Assembly: GCA_933207985.1 (NCBI GenBank)
Contig: OW240913.1
Coordinates: forward strand, 361,487,488 to 361,551,487
Length of the DNA stretch: 64,000 bases
Direction of reading: 5' to 3'
From: Pelobates cultripes
Lineage: Eukaryota; Chordata; Amphibia; Anura; Pelobatidae
Part shown: positions 12,011-22,600 of the stretch, piece after piece
How positions within the stretch are numbered: the stretch's first letter is position 1
Layout: each line of letters starts with the position of its first letter
Made by a program: the position numbers and the translations under genes
The notes under the pieces: generated by a model
What the model was told of the DNA's origin: nothing
The model's database searches: none
The model's input: only the letters and a program-made list of their open reading frames with translations

Positions 12011-12132
12011 CAATGTCCCTTATGTATTAGTGTACCCTATGTATCAGACTGTTTCAGTGCCTCATGTCTCTCAGTGCCCCATGTTTCTCTGCCCGTAGTG
12101 TCTCTGTGCACGTAGTGCCTCAGTGTCCCCTC

Positions 12133-12235
12133 GTATAAAAGAAAAAAATTTCAGGCACTCACTGTGATAGATTTAGCCAGGTTTATTGGACACTGCAACA
12201 TTTTGACCTGTACCCAGGTCTTTATCAAGTCTCCA
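12133..12235 (-). repeat. About 100-bp repeat, copy 2
   Basis: Second direct copy of the 11,917-12,010 sequence. On the minus strand GACCTG GGTA CAGGTC would form a clean six-pair stem II, but the GAAA box has mutated. Confidence 0.5.
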
Positions 12236-13061
12236 GTGCCCCCTATATCACAGTGTCTCAGTGCCCCATGTCTCCCAGTGTCCCCGCATGTGTCACCCAG
12301 TGTCCCCATGTCTCCCAGTGTCCCCAGGTCTCCCAGTGTTCCCTAGTATCTGTGCCCCCATGTCTCCTAGTGTCCCCATGTCTCTCAATGTCCCCTAGAG
12401 TCCTAGTGACATGGGGACACTGTGAGACATGGGGACACAGACACTAGAGGACTGGGAGACATGGGGACACATGTGTATGTTCACCCTTTCGGCCGTTCTG
12501 GTTATGTGATTTGTGTCAGTGGGGATATGGGTTGACTTGAAAGATGAAAGCGTGAGATTAGCAAAGGGTATGTGTTTTCTCATAGTTGCATCCTATGAGT
12601 TTCCCTCCAGCACCATCTCCATCAGATACATGGCACTTAGGAGGTAGGACTGTTTTAGTGTTTTTGGTCAGTAAGATTTTGTAATTAGGCCCATCATAAT
12701 TATCAGCACCAGGCCCACTGGGCTCTTAATCCGGCCCTGGTCTGAGTGTATAACAGAGCTCCACAGAAATGTGTCTTTAAACTACAATAAATATGTTTAG
12801 AAATCAGTCTGTGTAAATAAGATACATTACTCTAAATTACATTTTAGTTGTATTACTTGTTATCAATAAGACACTTACTATTTCTCAGAACAGCCCAGCC
12901 CCTAACCAGGCGTAAAAGTCAAGTGTCCCTCTTTGTTCATTTAAAATGTTGGGAGGTATGCTATGGGCTTGGCTGCTGAAACATGTGGTTGGCATGATAA
13001 CCCATGTGCCATACGTCAAACAATGTATCATGCTCCTAGGGTAGAAATGCACTTGACAGGT

Positions 13062-13114
13062 TTGTGTGTGTGCGCGTGTGTGCGCGTGTGTGCACGTGTG
13101 CGCGTGTGTGCACG
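13062..13114. repeat. Alternating purine-pyrimidine (GT/GC)n microsatellite
   Basis: About 53 bases of uninterrupted G/T/C/A purine-pyrimidine alternation with many CG steps. Such sequence can take the Z-DNA form under negative supercoiling. Confidence 0.8.
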
Positions 13115-13454
13115 CCTGGGCTTTAGACTTGAGGCCTTGGACAATTTGATTGTATAATCATGTGTTGGGTGACCATTGAGAGAATAGGTATGGCAGGATG
13201 TGGTTTTTCAGGAAAAATCGGATTCCTAAAGAAATTAAAAAAAAAAAGTGTATGTTCAAGGGTAAGTATATTTTTTCTGTTTTACTTTGCTTGCCTAGTT
13301 AAATGCTGAATGTGTTTAATGTGTTATTTAATATGGGTGCTGGATCCTCCTTAGTGCATTGAACACAGCAGGAAGGTGAAAGGTGCCTATGTGATAAGGA
13401 CTTGAGAAGTGCAATTTGGTGAGATATGGGAGCTCATATGACGATTTACATTTA

Positions 13455-13860
13455 ATACAAGGCTCTGTCATTGGTCCCCTTCTATTTTCTCTTTATACTG
13501 CCTCTCTTGGCAAACGTATTGCCTCATTTGGATTCCACTGCCCCCTGTACACTGATGACACTCAGATATATCTCTCCTTTCCGGACCTCTCCCCTGCCGT
13601 CCTGCAACGTGTCACTGCTTGCCTTTCTTCCATCCCTGACTGGATGTCCTACCGTTTTCTGAAACTCAATCTCTCTGAAACTGAACTCCTTGTCTTTCCT
13701 CCTCCTAATACTGATCCTCCTCTTTCGCTCTCCCTTCAAGTTAGTGGTATCTACATAAGCCATCCTTGTAAGCCTGCTGTCTTGGCGTTATACTTGATTC
13801 TGGCCTCACCTTTGAGCCTCACATCCAGTATATTGCCAATCCTTTAGATTTCATCTTAAA
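13455..13860 (+). pseudogene. L2/CR1-group LINE reverse transcriptase fragment, 5' part
   Basis: Reads [18 protein letters not shown], then the RT active-site region [12 protein letters not shown] and [20 protein letters not shown], which are typical of the L2/CR1 group. The usual YADD has become YTDD. The coding part is broken at 13,860 by the L1 derivative and resumes at 15,149. The 5' part of the LINE is missing. Confidence 0.85.
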
Positions 13861-13870
13861 AACATAGCCC

Positions 13871-15138
13871 GCGATTGGGCGGAGCTTAACTGTGGAAGCA
13901 GAAAGTCGCATGGCCGCTGAGCTCCTGACCATTATAGTGGAAAACTACTGCTTTTAATGCTCGGACACAAGCCAAACCCATCACAGGGAGATCCCAAGAC
14001 TCACCCAGGCCCCATGGGTCGGAAACCAAGAGACAAAAGCCGGATAAGCCCTGGCTGGCATGAATATAGGGGAGCTTTGGCGGCAGGCCCACGACGCCTC
14101 CGGCTTTACGATGGTGTCTCTCCACGGATGCTGCTAAGACTTTAACGATGGGACATCAGATGAGGCAGAGGGGGACTTATTACCAACGCTGCCACCGCCG
14201 GCCCGGGCACAGATCCAGCCACCCGCGCCACCACCACACCGGTGACTATGGAGGCCATGGCGGATCACCATAGGAAAATCTCGGCTGACGTGGCCACGAT
14301 CCAGGATGACCTGAAGAGCTTAACAGGCTGGTTTGGGACGGTGGAGGGTACATTCAGCAACTAAACACACCAGATAACAGAGCTTCAGACAGCAATCCAC
14401 GAACTGCAACAGCAGAATCTGTTCCATGAACAGCAATTTGCCACGCAGGAAGACAAACGCCACCAAAAAATCCTGATCGTTAGAGGTGTCCCTGCGACAA
14501 TTCACTTTACTCCTGCGAATGCAACACATCAAGTACCGCTGGGATCCAGCTCATGCTCTGCACATCAACAAAGGAGACACATTGCATGTCATACGTGATA
14601 TGCAGAAGACCACGAGGGTTCTGGGCCTGTTAGACCTCCCCCAAACTCACTTAATCCATCAGTGGCATCAGCAGGGCCCTCACACTCATTTGGATGAGTC
14701 GCAGTCAGCGCTCCGGAGTTTGTGCCGTGCAGCACGACAGCTCAGCCTAGCAAGGGGCTCATGAAACCCTCTCTTAACGTCCCACCTGGAGGACACACCC
14801 GCTGAGCCCCGGCTAACCCCCTCCCCCCTCCTGTTTAACACATTCTTTGAGGATCATCAGTTACAATTTTATTTTATACTAGCTATGTACCCTCTAAATA
14901 CAGCTTAGGTGACCGCAGTGAAGGGTTCCCACCCCTAAGACGATGCAGCTGACTGCACACACCTTTACTATCACCCCACTTATTAAACAAAAAAACAAAC
15001 ACATGTGCACTGACTCCCATGCTGAAATGTTATACTATGTTTACCGTTGTGCGGACACTTGCTGTTGTGGCAAAGTGAGACGCTTTGTAAAATATTTTCT
15101 ATGCAAACAAAAAAAAGAATAAAAAAAACACAAAAAAC
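13871..15138 (+). mobile_element. Internally deleted L1 derivative with ORF1 parts only (HAL1-like)
   Basis: Inserted into the L2/CR1-group LINE with a 10-bp duplication AACATAGCCC (13,861-13,870 and 15,139-15,148) and an A-rich 3' tail (about 15,110-15,137). It holds a 5' region, remnants of an L1-type ORF1 and a 3' UTR. ORF2 is wholly absent. This layout resembles mammalian HAL1 elements, which also lost ORF2. It must have used another element's reverse transcriptase. Confidence 0.75.
14248..14764 (+). pseudogene. L1-type ORF1 remnant lacking the RRM
   Basis: From ATG 14,248 a coiled-coil-like segment (ATIQDDLKSL, then ITELQTAIHELQQQ) reads to ILIVRGVP near 14,470-14,500, with a TAA at 14,362-14,364 inside it. 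About ten bases later the C-terminal domain appears in another frame (HIKYRWDPAHALHINKGD, about 14,527-14,580) and ends at TGA 14,762-14,764. Compared with the intact ORF1 at 2,890-4,491, roughly 110 residues of RRM are missing between RGVP and YRW. Confidence 0.7.
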
Positions 15139-15148
15139 AACATAGCCC

Positions 15149-15870
15149 TCTCTTAATTGGTCTTTCCAAAATCCATGCTGCCCCGCTACAGTCTGTAATG
15201 AATGCCGCTGCCAGACTGATTTTCCTCTCGAGTCAGTCCTCTCACATTTTACCCCTCTGTCAGTCCTTACATTGGCTTCCTGTATCCTATATAAAGTGCT
15301 AACCCATACCTATTAAGCATTGACCAATTCAAGCCGCTCTTATATCTCTTCACAGATCCATAGGTATGCCCCTTCTCAGTCTCTCCGCTCTGCCCGTGAC
15401 CTTCTCCTGTCCGCTGCTCGCACCCATACGGCCAACTCATGCTTGGAGGACTTCTCGCGGGTGGCTCTCTTCCTATGGAATAGCCTGCCTACTGCCATCA
15501 GGCTCTCCCCTAGTCTTCAATCATTTAAAAAGTGCCTCAAAACCCATCTCTTTAGGAAAGCTTATGGCCTCCCAGAGTAACCTCTACCTTACATACCTGT
15601 CTGTTGCTCTCTTCTAAAGGGCAGCACTCTATTCTCTCCTCCAGCTCTGCTTCACTCCCACCTTTTTTGATTGCTATTTCCTGTCCTATTTTGTTTTTTC
15701 CCCCTCTTCCTATAGACTGGAATCTCGTTTGAGGAGGACCCTCTTCAACCTATCATTCCTGTAAGTTTTCTTGTAATTGTCCTACTTATAGTTAAATCCC
15801 CCCTCTAATAATATTGTAAAGCGCTGCGGAATCTGTTATAAATAGAAATGGCAATAATAAATAAATAAAT
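15149..15870 (+). pseudogene. L2/CR1-group LINE fragment, 3' part with tail
   Basis: Continues the LINE interrupted at 13,860. It includes the reading QSVMNAAARLIFL near 15,190-15,230 and the C-terminal stretch SLRSARDLLL, WNSLPTAIRLSPSLQSFKK and LKTHLFRKAYGLPE up to 15,580. The 3' UTR has ATTGTAAAGCGCTGCGGAAT near 15,812 and ends in a short AATA-type repeat (15,852-15,870), the usual kind of 3' end for this group. Related 3' ends lie in antisense at 54,099 and 60,648. Confidence 0.88.
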
Positions 15871-17150
15871 AACATTCTACTGACACTCACCAGGATCTCA
15901 ATGAAAGTATTGCAGGAAGGAAGCACATGCTGCAATCCCACCGTCCTTCCTGACTAATAGAGGGGTGTCCAGTAAAGTTCTGTTCCATAGCACCATCTCC
16001 TAAATGTTACCTGGGGTTACCACCCCTCACCCTAGCTTTGTAGAGTATTATACTAGAGGACTCTTTTTATATAAAATAGATGCTGAAAAAGTAAAAGAAA
16101 AAACAAAAAACTAAAATCTTCCTGATCTACCTGTTGAGATCTCGGGCTGAAGATTCACACATTTGGAACTTCAGCCCCCAGAGCCCACCCCTAGCAATGC
16201 CCATGTCCTCAAGGCATAACAGCAGTCTAGATTTGGCAATATCTTCTTTAGAACATAGCAGGTAACTGCCTCATCCTGCACTGTTAGCTTGCCTAGAGGA
16301 CTGGTGTGGGAATCATTGCAATAGTGTGTCCTTTGGAAATAAAACGATCAGGCTCTCCTTCTCCGTGTCTGTCTCTGTTCACAGTACACAAATAAATATC
16401 TAATGTTGATATGAAGTACAAAGGAACGTATGGTGCTTGACCTTCAAGTCTTCAGAGGGTTAATCCATTTTGGGTAGATGTGACTAATTCATTATACACC
16501 CTGCATTCGTTTTCCCTTATGTGGTTTCTCCAGCCTGCTCTCCAGTCACACATCGCTGAGGCTAAATTAGAGTATAATTTAGGACAGGTGCAACTTAATG
16601 TGAATACTCGTGTGGTGCTCATTTAAATATCGAAGAAGCAGATTAGGAGCCCATCTGCTATGTGCAGCTATTTTTACCAAACTCTAAAATTATTTTTTTA
16701 TATAAGCTGCATGCCATGATAGCAATTTATACTAAGGCTCCATAAATAAGGGTTATAATGTCATGTCAGCGAGGGGGTGTATCAGAACAGTCACCCCAAG
16801 CCCTACAATAGACACTTTACTTGCTAAATACGTGGCTCATGTTATTAACTCTACAGCTCAGAATTAGTATGGTAGCACGGGGAATACTGGGTAATTATTA
16901 TAAATAGACTGGTGGTCTGAATTAAGTGGTAATGTGTCAGTGCCTTGAATTACTGAAGTATCAAAATGCTTGTTTGATTTTAATGTTGTGTATGGGATGT
17001 CCATATGCAAGTGTAAACCCCTCACTAAAACTGTAAGTGAGGTCCTTCCCACCAGTATCGACCTATCACTGCAAACGAATGTTGGCTTAAACTGCGCCTA
17101 AAGAAACACTATTGCGGTAGGAATACAAACGTGTATATCTAATTCTGTAG
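15871..17150. other. No recognisable feature
   Basis: Mixed sequence with A-rich runs near 16,085-16,115. No gene or named repeat was recognised. Confidence 0.35.
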
Positions 17151-17270
17151 TGTCATGACACCTATATTTTTTTGTCCACTTGAGAAAGCCCTAAGGGGAG
17201 AAACGCGTTGTGGAGATTTCAACTAACTGTATTTTAATAAAGGGATTTTGGCCACTTTCTTCGTTGTGAG
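17151..17270 (+). repeat. Short repeat with decayed hammerhead-like core
   Basis: Reads GTCCAC, a degenerate first box TTGAGA, stem II CCC-TAA-GGG, then GAAACGCGTT and GTGGA. The flanks TCCAC and GTGGA pair perfectly as a stem I, and ACGCGT is a palindromic stem III. The first box differs from CTGATGA, so activity is unlikely. An AT-rich tail with AATAAAG follows. Confidence 0.5.
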
Positions 17271-17743
17271 TTAGCCATTTTATCTTTTTTACCATTTTTA
17301 TTATTTTACTACCTGGCATCTGAGTTTTACTTGTTCCAGAGAGATACTACTCCAAAGCATCCTTGGTGGGGATTATACCACTTACGTCCTATCATTCAGC
17401 AGTGTGTCTGCCCAATTAAATGTGAGTAACCATTTTGTATTTTTATACACTCTCCTGGTTTTATCACAGCGAGCACTATTGTTGTTTTTTATATTACATA
17501 TGGTCCCCATCTGACAACATATCTACTTACAACACTCACTCACGTATCCCATAAAACTAGAGCTAGTTTTTAGCTCTCAAAAACGTGAGTAGGACCATAT
17601 AGACCTCTTTTATTGGCTGCTACCTATTTGGGTTTTATTGCACTATAATATTTTCTTTTCACTTTCATACGGATCCCACCTCAGATAGAACTGTGATTGT
17701 TCTCTCATCCAAAGGTTTTACTGGACTCTTTTTGGACAGTTCT

Positions 17744-17748
<5 letters not shown>
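17271..17748. other. Probable repeat-derived sequence, unidentified
   Basis: No gene seen. Its position between the hammerhead-like repeat and the AT microsatellite suggests transposon-derived DNA, but no termini were found. Confidence 0.3.
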
Positions 17749-17781
<33 letters not shown>

Positions 17782-18100
17782 AAAACTGAGATGCTTGCAC
17801 TCCTGGATTAGAGAGTAATTGCCCCGTGCTGGTCAGGCACAAGATACAAAAAAATGATTGGAAATGACCGCACTACAAGGACTTGTTGATGGTAAAAATA
17901 AAATATAACTTTTATTCTATATCATATAAAAAAATATCGACGTTTCAGCCCCAATACATGGGCTTTCATCAGGATGGCAATACTGATGAAAGCCCATGTA
18001 TTGGGGCTGAAACGTCGATATTTTTTTTATATGATATAGAATAAACGTTATATTTTATTTTTACCATCAACAAGTCTTTGGAGGGCAGTCATTTCCAATC

Positions 18101-18139
<39 letters not shown>
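17749..18139. repeat. Foldback repeat flanked by (AT)n tracts
   Basis: Arms of about 120 bp (17,854-17,972 and 17,983-18,102) are near-perfect inverted copies around a 10-bp centre (17,973-17,982). (AT)n microsatellites lie outside at about 17,749-17,779 and 18,109-18,139. Each arm contains CTGATGA, a five-pair stem II (AGCCC with GGGCT) and GAAACGTC, the hammerhead order. The right arm reads it on the plus strand, the left arm on the minus strand. Confidence 0.85.
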
Positions 18140-18142
<3 letters not shown>

Positions 18143-18600
18143 ATTATTATTTTTATTGTTCTTTCTCTGTATTATATGTCATTGTTTATTTCTATATTAC
18201 CACTTACTTATATTTCATTTTATATATTATCTCTGTGGCGCCACCTTTCTCTTTTTCCTCACACTTATATAGCCCTGTCCCCCCCAACCACGTGAGTGTG
18301 AAGGTTTGAAAAGTAAATATTACTTAACTTTCAGACATTGCCCCACTGGTCTCCACAATTGCGCTCTACCTCCTTGGCTGACATCTTCAGTGCAGATGAT
18401 CTCAGCCAATCCAATGTTTACCCGTAGGGGAACATGGGGATTTTAGTGCGCACGTGTGGCAACATTCCATGCTGTGCCAATCAAACGGTGCCTATGAGAA
18501 CATCTGATTAAATAGCAGAGTTTAACTTGGCCACTGATACAGACGTGCTTTTAGTGACTGTCAAGAAGATAGCCATTAGAGGTATGGTAGTTCCATTCCT
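18140..18600. other. No recognisable feature
   Basis: T-rich for the first 80 bases, then mixed sequence with no recognised gene or repeat. Confidence 0.3.
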
Positions 18601-18604
18601 GTAG

Positions 18605-18706
18605 AACGGCAGTGTTTTCAGTTACAGGGTTGAACAGACAGTGACATGGCACCCAGACCACTTCATTGAGATGATGTGGTCTGGGTGTCTATGGGGTTCC
18701 TTGAAT
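18605..18706 (+). repeat. TTAA hairpin MITE, right-end fragment
   Basis: Contains the terminal hairpin GGCACCCAGACCACTTCA, a short loop and its imperfect complement (about 18,645-18,695), as at the right end of 57,464-57,959. The left end and the target duplication are not recognisable. Confidence 0.55.
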
Positions 18707-19357
18707 AATTGGGAAGTGTAGTCTACACATGTGGCTGAAGAGGGGGGCATCAGGCACTGGGGAGTTCTCCATTTTCAGCTAAACTGCTCCAAATTTTTTT
18801 TACATAAATCCAATGATGCAATGGTCCATAGACTCATAGCACCATAACTACTACAATGTGAGATTAGGGGCTTAGGCAGCCCTTTGTATACATAACCCTG
18901 TCACCCAGCCAGCTCAGACTGCACATGAACAAAGTTCTGCACAACAGTTTTTTAATGGGTAGAAATGCTTGAATGGGACATACGCTACGAAACATGCCTT
19001 TGGTGTTACCAGAAGTGTCATATTATGCAGCTTCCTAGGGATACATTAAACCTGATTCTCAAAGTAAATTCGCGGTGTTGAGTCCATAAGAGATCTGCTC
19101 GTGTACAGCCTTGAGTGTGACTGGTAAGGGCGCAATAGGCTGGCATGTCTCCTTACTAGATAACAAACCTAAATAAAATCTAAAATTTATTAGGAAAATA
19201 GAACAGAAAATATTTCACATTATTTAAAGGGATACAATAGAACAGATTTGCAAACTGCAATAAAATGTAAATTAGAGGAGAGATATAGATTAGAAGTATT
19301 ACACGACATCAGACACAGCAGTTGCTTTGCCTGGTCTTGAAACACACAGAGACTCTG
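18707..19357. other. No recognisable feature
   Basis: Nothing supportable was seen beyond short A/T runs. Confidence 0.3.
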
Positions 19358-19559
19358 AAAAAAAATACCCCTTTCTTTCTCATTAGAGATTTTTGCCAGA
19401 GGCTCGAGGAAGCAAGGTGAATGGTTAGAGTTAGGACCCACCTGGGAGGGTCTGCGTTGACATTGGCAGATGGGCTTATCCTCTCATGGCCATTGGAGGT
19501 AATTAAAAAACCTCCATTTGTTTAAAAATACATAGGGATTAAGGAGAGAGCGCAGGTAA
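19358..19559 (-). repeat. Inverted repeat arm 1, paired with 21,121-21,330
   Basis: On the minus strand this reads the same sequence as 21,121-21,330 on the plus strand: GTTACCTGCGCTCTC, then AAATGGAGG, TGGCCA, CTTGCTTCCT and TCTCTAATGAG, with small gaps. It is either one end of a 2-kb element with long inverted termini or one of two opposed copies of a dispersed repeat. Confidence 0.75.
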
Positions 19560-20544
19560 CTTGTTTTTCTTTGGTTTTTACTATATATTGGGGCTTAGAA
19601 ACTGCAACCAAGTCTTTTTTTTGGTTGGATCGTTCCTTTAGGTATTCAGAGCATGAAAATATGATATTATAGAGAGGGAACGGTGCCGCTTTAATGTGCA
19701 GGAAATTGAATATAATATTTATCTGTAACACTCACTCTGTGTTTTTTTTTAGCATAGCAACACTAAAATGTTCTAGCCTAGACTCACTGCAACAATGATT
19801 GCAAACTCAGTATTATGCTGGTTGTTGGGTGTTAATGAATGAAATGACATCATTATCTGTGACATAATGGCATTACATCAGAAAGATTTGTCAAGTTTTC
19901 ACCGAGTTACTAAGTAGCGATCGTGTTTTATTACTACACTGTTTTGTTATCTTCAGACTGTTGTTAAACCATCCCTCTCTACCTATCGGATGCTGAGTTA
20001 TTAGCCGGTTTAAATGAACTCATCCTTTGTTAAGAAATAAACAGTTCACATTTAAAATATGGGTAAGCATTTATAGTTTATGTTATTTTGCCATTAGATT
20101 TTTTTTTAATGGTATTCCTGTATTCCTATTCCTACAGAGGAGAATTGCTTAATTGAATTCATGAATTTATCTCATACCATTATGGTCACAAGCATGTACT
20201 AACCAGCCATATTGGAAATAAATTTTAAAAAATTCTCAATATGTGAAACATAAGAGACAGACGTTCATTACAGAGTCACAAGAAAACTGTCATAAGGTCT
20301 GTATTGGTTGTAGGGCGTAACCCAAAATACAAATGATTAGCCAGATTGGATTAAGCCTCAGGAAAGAGAACACAATACCAATAATATTACCCACAAATGA
20401 GTGAAAATTCCGCAAAATAAGCACAAAAAAACAAACAATAATACAAATAAAGAAAAGTAATGGGTATGAACATAAACATGTGTAAATACTTTATTAACTC
20501 CCACTATAGGCACCGAGACCACTTCAGCTTTTTGAAGACAGAGC

Positions 20545-20890
20545 ACCTGCCTGGAAGAAGGGCTGCAGAGGAATAGGCAGAGGGGACTATACCTGCCTGG
20601 AAGAAGGACTGCAGAGGAATAGGCAGATGGGAAGATACCTGCCTGGAAGGAAAGCTGCAGAGGAATAGGCAGAGGGGACTCTACCTGCCTGGAAGAAGGG
20701 CTGCAGAGGAATAGGCAGAGGGGACTATACCTGCCTGGAAGAAGGACTGCAGAGGAATAGGCAGAGGGGACGATACCTGCCTGGAAGGAAAGCTGCAGAG
20801 TAATAGGCAGAGGGGACGATACCTGCCTGAAACGATAGCTGCAGAGGAATAGGCAGAGGGGATGATACCTGCCTGGAAGGAGAGCTGTAG
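20545..20890. repeat. 46-bp tandem repeat, eight copies
   Basis: CTGGAAG-type unit starts fall at 20,551, 20,597, 20,643, 20,689, 20,735, 20,781, 20,827 and 20,873, exactly 46 bp apart. Each unit includes GCTGCAGAGGAATAGGCAG. It lies between the two inverted arms. An 82-codon minus-strand open frame over it is a by-product. Confidence 0.92.
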
Positions 20891-21120
20891 TCTGGTCGGG
20901 TGGGAAAGCTCCAGGGGGACCTCAGTCAATCCTCGGTGACTGGAGTTGAAGCGATCCAGAGTCCCAGGAAAGCTGCTAGGATGTGAACTGGGTGGTCAGG
21001 GTACAGAAGCTCCATCACAGCAACAATTTGGATTTTAGTAAATAAACCAGTCTGTCAGTTACGAGGGTATTTATGCGTAATGACAGTCAAAAAGTCTAGA
21101 ATAAAAACAAAAGAAAAAAG

Positions 21121-21330
21121 TTACCTGCGCTCTCTGTTTAATCCCTTTGTATATTTAAACAAATGGAGGTCATTTAGTTACTCCAATGGCCACTGGAAGG
21201 AATGCCTGCCTGCGAACATCAAGGCAGACCCCCCTAGACGGGTCCTACTCTGACCCTTCACCTTGCTTCCTTGAGCTTCTGGCAAAAATATCTCTAATGA
21301 GACAGAAAGGGGTATTTTTTATATACACCT
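21121..21330 (+). repeat. Inverted repeat arm 2
   Basis: Partner of 19,358-19,559, in opposite orientation and about 1.6 kb apart. The interior ends also resemble each other (TTTTTTCTTTTG-like beside the arm), which favours a single element with long termini. No transposase frame lies between them. Confidence 0.75.
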
Positions 21331-22600
21331 CAATATACTTATTAACCCTTAATAGGGAATCACTATATTGACGTGCACTAGTTTTGTTGCTAAGTCTGTC
21401 CCATTAAATTCTCATCAAAGGATACTACCCCTCAATGGCTTTATTTAATTTAGAGTAATATTATGTGTGTATGTTAAATCTCTGTGTAGCCAGGATCTGG
21501 TCGTTTGTGTTGTTTTTTGTTTTTACTGTGCTTATTGTTGCGGTTATAGTGTTACTGATTTTTGTCAGACCAGTTTTAATCTGTTTGACTTGAAACGGCA
21601 GTAATCCTCTGAACCCAAAGCCCACCCAGTTAATGTACAACATCATAATGTAGAAGTCTAATTTCGTCTTTACATATCCAAATTCTGAGTGGTTCTGGGT
21701 TAAATGATGACTTCAATATCCTGAATCATGACCATCTTTTTAGTAAAGGAACTTGTTCAAATTATGGTAAAACATGTCAAAATTGCTGTGGCCATTGGTT
21801 TATACTCCACCACATAGTCATTACTAGGGAGGGCATTTGGGAGCTGAAACTTAGGGTGTGGGGCTCTTTAGCTGTATATATCTACTGTTGGAGGAGGGGG
21901 CTTGGGAAGTTGCCACCCCCAGTAGACTTTCAGGAAGGGCTGATGAGGAACAGAGCTTTGCTGACACCCATCTATTAGATAGGTAGAGTGGCAGGATTTC
22001 ATTGAATACTGGAATATGTAGCATGTGTTTGTGTGTGGCTATGCTCACATTGACACAACGAAAAGCATTAGCAGCAGATACCATGGAAAAGTAGAAATAT
22101 GTAACGACACATCAGCACCTCTCTGTTCTTATAAGGATCAATGAGTTATCCCTTGGGCTCCATCTCTAGGGTGTTTTTGGAACTTAGCAACACCCTTGCT
22201 GCACCACTCGGAGACTCCCATTGAATGCTCATGCCACACAAGAGCTTGGATGGAGAATAAGGAAAGTAAGATTTCCTCCTCATAATGTTACAGTTTAAGG
22301 TGGCTGGCTTTGATTTTTGAGGATTCAGGAGAAACTATAATCAGCTACAGTAAATATGATGCTTGGCATGTCCCTTTTAAATAGGGACCATTTCTGGACC
22401 ATTCCTCCATTCCTCATCCCAGTTAATGCATTTGCAGTGTATTCCAAAGTAAATAAACACAACCTTTCTGTAATGTAGAATCAGGTATCTCAAAAGAGAA
22501 AAACACAATAATAGGTGCAATATATCAAAATATTTAAATGGTGTATACTGGTATGATAAAGGCACACTCACACTTTTTTAAACTACTAAGAGCTCTGCTG
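21331..22600. other. No recognisable feature
   Basis: Mixed sequence; short open frames without domains. Nothing was recognised. Confidence 0.3.

Larger units (their letters stand above)
11317..12475. repeat. VNTR of short GTGTCTC/GTCCCC-type units in both orientations
   Basis: Degenerate units of the kind CAGTGTCCCCATGTCTCC fill the hAT-type element. Orientation alternates in blocks: G-rich on the plus strand at about 11,317-11,400, C-rich at 11,400-11,525, G-rich at 11,525-11,715, C-rich at 11,720-11,920 and 12,235-12,405, and G-rich again at 12,405-12,475. Opposed blocks could form long hairpins. Open frames across it are by-products of the repeats. Confidence 0.8.
10923..12739 (+). mobile_element. 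hAT-type non-autonomous element (1,817 bp) nested in the MITE
   Basis: Perfect 14-bp terminal inverted repeats, CAGGGCCGGATTAA at 10,923 and its complement ending at 12,739, are flanked by an 8-bp duplication GTCTGAGT (10,915-10,922 and 12,740-12,747). Both the 8-bp duplication and the CAGGG start are typical of hAT elements. No transposase is coded. The interior is a VNTR (11,317-12,475) and two copies of a 100-bp repeat. The related MITE copy at 55,553 reads straight through the insertion site, giving the empty-site sequence. Confidence 0.87.
10803..12961 (+). mobile_element. MITE with termini GCATACCTCCCAA, carrying a nested hAT-type insertion
   Basis: The ends are GCATACCTCCCAA (10,803-10,815) and its exact complement (12,949-12,961), flanked by the 4-bp duplication TATG (10,799-10,802 and 12,962-12,965). 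Without the nested element and one 8-bp repeat the MITE would be about 334 bp. A second copy's left part lies at 55,553-55,680 and gave rise to the 48-bp minisatellite. No transposase is present, so it must be mobilised in trans. The superfamily is not assigned. Confidence 0.8.

Noticed and set aside
20681..20929. 82-codon minus-strand repeat protein
   Set aside because: It is the 46-bp tandem array read in shifting frames.
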